Shown one piece after another: positions 1 through 5,825 of a stretch of 7,628 nt of DNA. The notes beneath the pieces were generated by a model. That model ran no database searches, was not told the DNA's origin, and was given only the letters and a program-made list of their open reading frames with translations. The stretch comes from Porphyromonadaceae bacterium UBA4259 (GTDB taxonomy: Bacteria; Bacteroidota; Bacteroidia; Bacteroidales; Muribaculaceae). Every line of letters starts with the position of its first letter. Within the stretch, counting starts at the first letter, position 1. The stretch spans positions 1-7,628 of the forward strand of contig DGWL01000063.1 of NCBI GenBank assembly GCA_002396125.1, given 5' to 3'. Both the position numbers and the translations under genes were made by a program.

Positions 1-804
1 CTGGACCGGGCTGTGGTGCTTGGCACCCGTTCATTCGGCAAGGGATTGGTTCAAGCCACGAGGCAGTTGCCCTATGACGCATTGTTCAAGGTGACTGTGT
101 CTAAGTATTATATACCTAGCGGTCGTCTCATCCAGGAACTTGACTACTCGAGCAAGGACGAGAATGGCGTTCCCAAGCACACCAATGACAGCACTGCGCA
201 AAAGTATACTACCGCTCACGGCCGCATAGTGACCGGTGGCGGCGGCATAACCCCCGACATCAAGGTGGAGCCTTCGCAGGCCAGCCGCTTGGCGTTCAAT
301 ATAGTGCGCGACGGCTGGGCATTTGACTATGCGGTGAAATATTGTGCCGAGCATCCCACCATCCCCGCGCCCGAAGAGTTCAAAATAACCGATGAGATTT
401 TCAACGATTTCAAGGTTTTTATCGACCCGTCGAAGTTTGAATATGACAAGGTGTGTGAGACGAGTTTCAGCAACCTCAAGAAGACTGCCGAGGCCGAGGG
501 TTATCTCAACGATGAGACGCGCGACGAGTTTGACCGCCTTGAGAAGCTTCTCAAGCACGACTTGAACAAGGACCTTGACTTGCATCGCGATGATATAGAG
601 AAAATTCTTGCCCGTGAGATTATCAAGACCTACTATTACCAGCGTGGACAGATGATATATGCTCTGGGCCAAGATAAGGTGACGGCGCGCGCCAGTGAGA
701 TGTTCAACAAGCCTGGCGAGTGGGAACGCATCCTCAACATAGCTCCCTCCAAGAAGGTTGCCACGTCAAAGTCGCAATCCAAGAAGAAAAAATCACGCAA
801 ATGA
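1..804 (+). CDS. S41 family C-terminal processing peptidase, 3' part only
   Basis: This is the C-terminal 267 residues of a gene that starts left of the window; the frame is open from base 1. The family is periplasmic Ser/Lys serine proteases that cleave C-terminal regions of exported proteins. The sequence GTRSFGKGLVQ (residues 8-18) is the conserved block carrying the catalytic lysine, here K14; the catalytic serine and PDZ domain would lie upstream. Other family blocks are KYYIPSGR (35-42) and GGGGITPDI (79-87). After about residue 95 comes the long helical, charged C-terminal domain seen in Bacteroidales members, ending in a very lysine-rich tail (about 249-267). The GTG at 13 is an internal codon, not a start. 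The stop TGA (802-804) overlaps the mfd start in an ATGA arrangement, so the two genes are probably cotranscribed and translationally coupled. The family is clear; the exact paralogue is not. Confidence 0.93.
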   Translation: MDRAVVLGTRSFGKGLVQATRQLPYDALFKVTVSKYYIPSGRLIQELDYSSKDENGVPKHTNDSTAQKYTTAHGRIVTGGGGITPDIKVEPSQASRLAFNIVRDGWAFDYAVKYCAEHPTIPAPEEFKITDEIFNDFKVFIDPSKFEYDKVCETSFSNLKKTAEAEGYLNDETRDEFDRLEKLLKHDLNKDLDLHRDDIEKILAREIIKTYYYQRGQMIYALGQDKVTARASEMFNKPGEWERILNIAPSKKVATSKSQSKKKKSRK

Positions 805-3800
805 TGCCGCAGCCCATCAATCTCAACACTCTGTGCCAGCTGATCAACACGTCTACGCGCGTGGCTGCCATGAAGAAGATGATTGCCGGCAAGCGCAATC
901 GTGTCATGGTTGTCGACGGGCTGGCTGGTTCGGCTGCTGCTGTGCTGTTCACGGCATTGCCCAAGATTGGCAGTCCCTATCTCATCATTGCCAATGACCT
1001 TGATGAGGCAGGCTACATCTACAACGACATCTGCCAGCTGTGTGGTGAGGACCAAGTGCTGATGTTCCCTTCAGGCTACAAGCGCGACATCAAGTATGGC
1101 CAGGTCGACGCGCCACAAGAAATCTTGCGAACCGAGGTGCTTAACCGCTGGCACACCGACCCCCGGTTGCGGTGGGTGGTGGCCTATCCCGAGGCGCTCG
1201 CCGAGAAAGTGGCGCCGCGCGAGAGCGTGGAATCGAGCGCAATCACTCTCGAGGTGGGCAAGGAAGTCGACCTCACCCAAGTGGCTATTCGCTTGCGTGA
1301 GTTGGGGTTTGATGAGGTGGATTACGTCTACGAGCCCGGGCAATTCTCGGTGCGTGGCTCTATCCTTGATGTGTACAGCTACAGCAATGAGTTTCCTTAT
1401 CGCGTCGACTTCTTTGGTGACGAGATTGACAGCATCCGCACGTTCAATGTGGAAACTCAGCTCTCGCAGGAAATGATTCGGAGCGTGAGCCTTATCAATG
1501 ACACCTCGGCGGCGGCAACGGGCGCGGGTGTGTCACTGCTCAACTATGTGGGAAACGATGTGGTGCTGGTAGTGCGCGATAGTGCATGGCTACTGCAACG
1601 CATCAAGGCCATTGCTGGCGAAACCATGAGCCAAAGTGCCATTGAAGCGCAGGAATGCGATAGCCAGGCAATGCTCAAGGTGGTTGATTATGATGATTTT
1701 AAGAATGACTTCGTGTCGATGCGCCGTCTTGAGTTTTATTATGGTGAGAGCAGTGCTACTGGCGATGCCCGCATCTCGCTTCACTGCTCACCTCAGGGCA
1801 TCTATCACAAGAATTTTGATCTCATCAGCCAGTCGTTCACTCAATTTATAGAACGTGGCTACACATTATATATTTTAAGTGACAGCGAGAAGCAGATTCA
1901 GCGCCTGCGGGTAATCTTTGATGACCGTCATGACCTCATTGAATTCACGCCGGTGACTAAGACCTTGCACGAGGGCTTCGTTGATGACGACCACAAGTTG
2001 TGTGTCTTTACCGACCATCAAATCTTTGATCGTTTCCACAAGTACAACCTCAAGAGCGAGAGAGCTCGCTCGGGCAAACTTGCGTTGTCGCTAAAGGAGT
2101 TGAATCAGATTGAGAATGGTGACTACATCGTGCATGAAGATCACGGCATAGGACGCTTTGAGGGGCTGGTGCGCACCACTATCAACGGCACCATGCAGGA
2201 GATGATAAAGCTCTCCTACCTTAATGGCGATGTGATATTCGTGTCGATTCATGCACTGCACAAGCTCTCGAAATATCGTGGCAAAGAAGGACTGGAACCC
2301 AAGCTGAGCAAGCTGGGAACAGGCAAGTGGGAGCGCATCAAGAGCCGCACCAAGGGGCGACTCAAGGACATCGCGCGTGACCTCATCAAGCTCTACGCAC
2401 AGCGGCGTCAAGAAAAGGGATTTGCCTATAGTCCCGACGGCTACATGCAGCAGGAATTGGAGGCATCGTTCATCTATGAGGATACCCCCGACCAGTTGCT
2501 TGCCTCACAGGCTGTTAAGGCCGACATGGAGCGTGATAAACCCATGGATCGCCTGGTGTGTGGTGATGTGGGCTTCGGTAAGACCGAGGTGGCCATTCGC
2601 GCCGCTTTCAAAGCTGCCGTCGATGGCAAGCAGACAGCTGTGCTTGTGCCCACAACGGTGCTTGCGTTCCAGCATTATAATACCTTTAAAGACCGTCTCA
2701 AGGACTTCCCGGTGCGTGTCGACTACTTGAGTCGCGCCCGCAAGCCTAAGGATGTGAAGCAGATTCTTGCCGAGCTTGCCGAGGGCAAAATCGACATCAT
2801 TATAGGAACTCACAAGCTCATCGGTAAAACGGTGAAATTCAAGGACCTGGGACTTCTTGTTGTGGATGAGGAACAAAAGTTTGGCGTTGCGGTTAAGGAC
2901 AAACTCAAGCAGCTCAAGGTCAACGTCGACACGCTCACCATGAGCGCCACCCCCATCCCGCGCACGCTGCAGTTCTCACTCATGGGTGCGCGCGACTTGA
3001 GCACTATCAACACGCCGCCAGCCAACCGCTATCCCATCCTGACCAGTATCAACGCGCTCGAGGATGATGTGGTGAAGGAAGCCATAGGATTTGAGTTGTC
3101 GCGCAACGGGCAAGTGTTCTTTGTGAACAACCGCATTGAGCCGCTAATCAATCTCAAGGCGATGATTAATCGCCTTGTGCCCGACGCTCGTGTGGTGGTG
3201 GCACATGGCCAAATGCCGCCTGAGCAACTTGAACAGCGCATTATTGATTTCACCAATCACGACTATGATGTGCTGCTGGCGACTACTATTATCGAGAGCG
3301 GTATCGACATGCCCAACGTCAACACTATCATCATCAACAATGCTCAAAACTACGGCTTGAGCGACTTGCATCAGTTGCGAGGCAGGGTGGGGCGCAGCAA
3401 CCGCAAGGCCTTCTGTTACTTGCTGGTGCCGCCTGGTGTGCCACTCACCGCTGTGGCTCGGCGCAGGCTTCAGGCTATTGAGAGCTTCAGCGACCTGGGC
3501 TCAGGAATTCACATTGCTATGCAAGACCTCGATATTCGTGGTGCGGGCAACTTGCTGGGAGCCGAGCAGAGCGGTTTCATTGCCGACTTGGGATTTGAGA
3601 CCTATCAAAAGATTCTCAAGGAGGCTGTGCTGGAACTAAAGACCGAGGAGTTTGCCGACACCTTCATGGAGCAGGCACGCGACAAGGCTATGGTTACCGG
3701 CGAGGAGGAAGTGGAATTTGCAACCGACTGTGTTATCGACACCGACCTCACGCTCATGTTCCCGTCATCCTATGTGCCGCAGGAGAGCGAGCGCATCTCA

Positions 3801-4184
3801 CTCTACCGCGAACTCGACAACATGGAGCAGCAGCGCGATGTCGACGACTTTGAGCAACGGCTGCGCGACCGCTTTGGCGAAATCCCCGATGTGGGAAAGG
3901 AACTTATTCGCATTGTGCCATTGCGTCGCACTGCTCGCCGTCTTGGCATTGAGAAGATTGCATTGATGAAGGGACAGATGTATGCCTATTTTGTGGGCGA
4001 TGAAAACAAGGCCTATTATCAATCACGTGCCTTCGGGCGCATGCTCAACTACCTGCAGCAGAATCCGTTGCGATGCAAGCTGCGTGACAAGAACGGCAAG
4101 CGTTCAATGCTTATTGCCAATGTCACCACTGTACTTCAAGCCCTCGACATTCTTGGCACTATCTCCTCAATGGACGCCATCTGA
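801..4184 (+). CDS. mfd: Transcription-repair coupling factor Mfd
   Basis: Mfd is the cytoplasmic DNA translocase that displaces RNA polymerase stalled at lesions and recruits UvrA for nucleotide excision repair. From ATG 801 it has 1127 residues, close to the usual length of about 1150. Domains in order: UvrB-like N-terminal module (roughly 1-350, with VRGSILDV at 184-191); RNA-polymerase-interaction domain (about 435-500, with HEDHGIGRF at 445-453); superfamily 2 translocase with Walker A GDVGFGKT (588-595), DEEQ box (689-692), SATPIPRT (715-722) and motif VI QLRGRVGR (858-865); the translocation block ending GAGNLLGAEQSG (914-925); and the C-terminal D7 domain (about 965-1127). All core motifs are intact. 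The frame stays open upstream to a GTG at 720, but ATG 801 (or ATG 804 directly after it) fits family length and overlaps the preceding stop as ATGA. No Shine-Dalgarno sequence is seen. No promoter lies between it and the peptidase gene. Confidence 0.98.
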   Translation: MMPQPINLNTLCQLINTSTRVAAMKKMIAGKRNRVMVVDGLAGSAAAVLFTALPKIGSPYLIIANDLDEAGYIYNDICQLCGEDQVLMFPSGYKRDIKYGQVDAPQEILRTEVLNRWHTDPRLRWVVAYPEALAEKVAPRESVESSAITLEVGKEVDLTQVAIRLRELGFDEVDYVYEPGQFSVRGSILDVYSYSNEFPYRVDFFGDEIDSIRTFNVETQLSQEMIRSVSLINDTSAAATGAGVSLLNYVGNDVVLVVRDSAWLLQRIKAIAGETMSQSAIEAQECDSQAMLKVVDYDDFKNDFVSMRRLEFYYGESSATGDARISLHCSPQGIYHKNFDLISQSFTQFIERGYTLYILSDSEKQIQRLRVIFDDRHDLIEFTPVTKTLHEGFVDDDHKLCVFTDHQIFDRFHKYNLKSERARSGKLALSLKELNQIENGDYIVHEDHGIGRFEGLVRTTINGTMQEMIKLSYLNGDVIFVSIHALHKLSKYRGKEGLEPKLSKLGTGKWERIKSRTKGRLKDIARDLIKLYAQRRQEKGFAYSPDGYMQQELEASFIYEDTPDQLLASQAVKADMERDKPMDRLVCGDVGFGKTEVAIRAAFKAAVDGKQTAVLVPTTVLAFQHYNTFKDRLKDFPVRVDYLSRARKPKDVKQILAELAEGKIDIIIGTHKLIGKTVKFKDLGLLVVDEEQKFGVAVKDKLKQLKVNVDTLTMSATPIPRTLQFSLMGARDLSTINTPPANRYPILTSINALEDDVVKEAIGFELSRNGQVFFVNNRIEPLINLKAMINRLVPDARVVVAHGQMPPEQLEQRIIDFTNHDYDVLLATTIIESGIDMPNVNTIIINNAQNYGLSDLHQLRGRVGRSNRKAFCYLLVPPGVPLTAVARRRLQAIESFSDLGSGIHIAMQDLDIRGAGNLLGAEQSGFIADLGFETYQKILKEAVLELKTEEFADTFMEQARDKAMVTGEEEVEFATDCVIDTDLTLMFPSSYVPQESERISLYRELDNMEQQRDVDDFEQRLRDRFGEIPDVGKELIRIVPLRRTARRLGIEKIALMKGQMYAYFVGDENKAYYQSRAFGRMLNYLQQNPLRCKLRDKNGKRSMLIANVTTVLQALDILGTISSMDAI

Positions 4185-4221
4185 CATTGCGACTGTGGCT
4201 ATTGACCTCACACAGAATTAC

Positions 4222-4251
4222 GGCGGCGGCTCAATCACTTGAGTCGCCGCC
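4222..4251. terminator. Strong stem-loop between convergent mfd and the secreted-protein operon
   Basis: A 30-nt inverted repeat: GGCGGCGGCTCAA pairs with TTGAGTCGCCGCC through 13 bp (one G-U wobble) around the loop TCAC, 37 bp past the mfd stop. No T-run follows on either strand, so it is not a textbook intrinsic terminator. Its place between convergent genes suggests a bidirectional transcript end or an mRNA 3' stabiliser. The rest of 4185-4350 is AT-rich, with no TANNTTTG box or convincing gene seen. Confidence 0.6.
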
Positions 4252-4350
4252 TGAATGTATTGTCGTCATCCCTTTATTAGCCTTACATTAAATTAACCAT
4301 TAACCTATGAGTGCTTATGAAAAAACTATTATTCTTCTTGTTTTTGAATT

Positions 4351-4833
4351 TTATTCGGTCGGGGCATCCATGCCGCCCTCAAAACCTCTGTGATCTCCAT
4401 GACCACCGAAGCGTCCATGGCCTTTGTGATCACCTCTTGGACCATGGCCGCGACCCTTTCCGTCGCGCATGCCGTCTTTGCCCTTTTTCATCATTTTTTC
4501 ACGCTCAGCTTTCATCTCGGTCCACTTTGCTCGTTGCTCCTCGGTGAGAATGGATCCAATCTTGCTGTCGAGAGCGTCGCGGTCGCGCTTCTCTTGCTGG
4601 CGCATCTGCTCCATGCGTGCTTTCTTCTGCTGGTCAAATTCGGTGAAGAAGTCTTTAATCTGCTTCTTCTGGTCTTCGCTCAAGTTAAGTTTCTTGTCCA
4701 TGCGTTTCATCTGGCGCTCTATGTGTTTTTCTCCCTTGTCGCCACGACGGTCGCTCTTTTCGTTACTCTCTTGTGCGATAACTGCTGTTGTGGCAACTAG
4801 TGCCATCAATGCTAATAAAAATGTTTTTTTCAT
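4351..4833 (-). CDS. Exported Spy/CpxP-like (LTxxQ) protein with Gly/His-rich tail
   Basis: A 160-residue protein with a clear signal peptide (MKK, hydrophobic stretch 5-19, likely cut after A20 in VIA-QE), so periplasmic or outside the cell. The mature part is almost all helix-forming and highly charged, with two LTxxQ-type motifs, LSEDQ (51-55) and LTEEQ (96-100), 45 residues apart. This is the pattern of the Spy/CpxP family, which includes periplasmic ATP-independent chaperones and envelope-stress or metal-stress sensors. The tail (about 118-154) is Gly-rich with five histidines (130, 136, 139, 145, 148) and many Arg/Lys, which could bind metal; that is inference. The start is the ATG at 4833, giving a standard MKK signal peptide. 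It lies 46 bp downstream of the other minus-strand gene with no promoter box seen in the gap, so the two are probably one operon. A DUF4890-like Bacteroidales helical protein is an alternative family name. Confidence 0.82.
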   Translation of the reverse strand: MKKTFLLALMALVATTAVIAQESNEKSDRRGDKGEKHIERQMKRMDKKLNLSEDQKKQIKDFFTEFDQQKKARMEQMRQQEKRDRDALDSKIGSILTEEQRAKWTEMKAEREKMMKKGKDGMRDGKGRGHGPRGDHKGHGRFGGHGDHRGFEGGMDAPTE

Positions 4834-4879
4834 GACTTTATTTTTTTATGTGTTGTTAATAATTATCGGTGGATATCAA

Positions 4880-5359
4880 TTAAATGAAACCTGCAACTCT
4901 GAAAACCCTTGTGCCACCACGGTGCATTGGGCTGTAAATGACGCCGTTGTGAACATAGTAGCGAGCACCGTTGCGCATCATCACGCTGTGACCAACCGGC
5001 AGCGAGGGTACTATCATGCCCACGCGAGGACGAATAACCTCAAAGCCGCGGTCGATGGCACTGTAGAAAATGCCGTTGTTATAGATGAAGTTCACTCCGC
5101 CAAAACTTAGCACTACTCCGGCTGGGCGAGCATTAAAGCGCATGCCAATGGGGTGGGCTATGTGGCGACCGCCAACCGGTGCCATGGGGCGAACTGCCAT
5201 TCTTTTCTCAACTCGAGGACCATGATGTGGACCACGGGCTTCAACAATTGATGGTCTGTGGCTCATTGCACCGCCACGCCCTGTGCGTGCCATTGCCGGT
5301 GTAGTAGTCAGACCAATGCTCACCAGCACGATTGCGATGCTAAAAATCATTTTCTTCAT
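4880..5359 (-). CDS. Exported DUF6515-like protein, basic and His/Met-rich
   Basis: A 159-residue protein with a signal peptide (MKKMIFSIAIVLVSIG, likely cleavage after AMA at A24). Residues 25-80 are low-complexity, rich in Arg, His, Pro, Gly and Met, strongly basic and probably disordered. The C-terminal part has two related modules: GGVNFIYNNGIFYSAIDRGF (87-106) and RNGARYYVHNGVIYSP (129-144), joined by a segment with VGMIVPSLPVG (113-123). The repeated aromatic-N-G-aromatic-Y pattern with a VPSLP linker resembles DUF6515 proteins of Bacteroidota, whose function is unknown to me. The start is ATG 5359; M4 (5350) is an in-frame alternative but would shorten the signal peptide's basic end. 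It is the first gene of a probable two-gene operon with the Spy/CpxP-like gene and sits behind two tandem promoters. Coding is supported by signal peptide and repeat structure; the family call is from memory of the motif. Confidence 0.78.
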   Translation of the reverse strand: MKKMIFSIAIVLVSIGLTTTPAMARTGRGGAMSHRPSIVEARGPHHGPRVEKRMAVRPMAPVGGRHIAHPIGMRFNARPAGVVLSFGGVNFIYNNGIFYSAIDRGFEVIRPRVGMIVPSLPVGHSVMMRNGARYYVHNGVIYSPMHRGGTRVFRVAGFI

Positions 5360-5438
5360 AATTCTTGAGTTTTTGTTTGTTTAACAATTATATCTTTTTT
5401 GTTCCGGCTGCTATTGCCGGCGATTAATGTTCTTGTTG

Positions 5439-5470
5439 CAAAGATAATGTGCCCTGAAGCCTTGTGCAAG
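5439..5470 (-). promoter_or_regulatory. Proximal promoter P1 of the secreted-protein operon
   Basis: Read on the minus strand, the -7 box is TATCTTTG (plus 5439-5446), a perfect TANNTTTG. Exactly 20 bp upstream lies CTTG (plus 5467-5470), one mismatch from the Bacteroidota -33 TTTG. Transcription would start near 5432, giving a leader of about 75 nt before ATG 5359. Confidence 0.75.
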
Positions 5471-5488
5471 TGTTTGCCTTCTAGTTGG

Positions 5489-5520
5489 TGGTCAACGGTT
5501 CAAAAGTGATGGTGAACGAC
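5489..5520 (-). promoter_or_regulatory. Putative tandem operator upstream of P1
   Basis: Two direct boxes TGGTSAAC (plus 5489-5496 and 5510-5517) lie 21 bp apart, two helical turns, upstream of the P1 -33 box. On the minus strand the cores read ACCGTTGAC (plus 5491-5499) and GTCGTTCAC (5512-5520), separated by 12 bp. The first matches the LytTR-domain half-site pattern (W-M-M-GTT-N-R-K) at 8 of 9 positions and the spacing is the LytTR spacing; the second matches less well. Assignment to a regulator class is inference. Confidence 0.4.
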
Positions 5521-5572
5521 ATTTTCGCTGTTTTTCCATGCTTTTGCCTGTGGTGGGCTCATGTCTTTGTTG

Positions 5573-5604
5573 CAAAGTTAAAGTGGGCCGGCATTTTGTG
5601 CAAT
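5573..5604 (-). promoter_or_regulatory. Distal promoter P2, duplicated copy of P1
   Basis: On the minus strand the -7 box is TAACTTTG (plus 5573-5580), a perfect TANNTTTG, with ATTG (plus 5601-5604) 20 bp upstream as a -33-like box with one mismatch. Geometry is identical to P1 because the whole module is duplicated. A P2 transcript would carry a leader of about 200 nt that runs through P1. Confidence 0.6.
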
Positions 5605-5622
5605 AGCTTGCCGTCGAGGTGA

Positions 5623-5654
5623 TGGTCAACGGCTCAAAAGTGATGGTGAACAAC
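5623..5654 (-). promoter_or_regulatory. Putative tandem operator upstream of P2
   Basis: The same pair of boxes is kept in the second repeat copy (TGGTCAAC at 5623-5630 and TGGTGAAC at 5644-5651), again 21 bp apart and in the same position relative to the P2 -33-like box. All 16 box positions are identical between copies although the surrounding module has diverged by about a quarter. That supports function more than either copy alone. Confidence 0.4.
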
Positions 5655-5729
5655 ATTTCGCGCTGCCGACGTGGCTTTCTCTAAACAAAAAATCTTGCTA
5701 TTGTTATTTTAAAAAGTGTGCAAGTGGCA

Positions 5730-5757
5730 TTTGTTTAAATTAAAATCACTATCTTTG
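5730..5757 (+). promoter_or_regulatory. Promoter of the coiled-coil protein gene
   Basis: The -7 box TATCTTTG at 5750-5757 is a perfect TANNTTTG. A TTTG lies at 5730-5733 but only 16 bp upstream, shorter than the usual 19-21, so the -33 assignment is doubtful. Transcription would start near 5764, about 60 nt before ATG 5826, with an AT-rich leader and no Shine-Dalgarno sequence. The promoter is divergent from P1 and P2. Confidence 0.65.
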
Positions 5758-5825
5758 TGGCCGAAAACACATCAAGTTGCAATCTGCGTCACTTTGAAAT
5801 TATAAACAAATAAAATATAACTACT

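Larger units (their letters stand above)
5429..5665. repeat. Tandem imperfect direct repeat carrying two promoter modules
   Basis: Copy 1 spans 5429-5530 and copy 2 spans 5563-5665, with a 134-bp period. Aligned by eye, the first 90 positions match without gaps at 69 of 90 (about 77%). Conservation is uneven. The stretch with TTGTTGCAAAG, the TTGTGCAA segment and the distal block from TGGTCAACGG to GATGGTGAAC are nearly unchanged, while the spacer between the two promoter boxes and the stretch around copy positions 51-60 have drifted. That pattern suggests a duplicated promoter region with selected protein-binding positions. Confidence 0.88.

Noticed and set aside
720..800. Upstream in-frame extension of mfd to the GTG at 720
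   Set aside because: It would overlap the peptidase gene by 85 bp and add 27 residues without family similarity; ATG 801 with the ATGA overlap fits length and layout better.
4307..4393. Small ORF of 28 codons (MSAYEKTIILLVFEF...) and an alternative MKKLLFFLFLN start at 4317 on the plus strand
   Set aside because: Both look like signal or membrane peptides at first, but no TANNTTTG promoter lies upstream and they run antisense into the 3' end of the Spy/CpxP-like gene, so chance AT-rich translation is more likely.
4469..5110. Long plus-strand ORF of 213 codons across the two secreted-protein genes
   Set aside because: It is antisense to both minus-strand genes, which have clear signal peptides and family motifs; the plus-strand product has no coherent domain pattern.
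5429..5665. CRISPR-like repeats
   Set aside because: Only two diverged copies about 100 bp long with a 32-bp gap; they contain promoter boxes and do not have short identical repeats with unique spacers.
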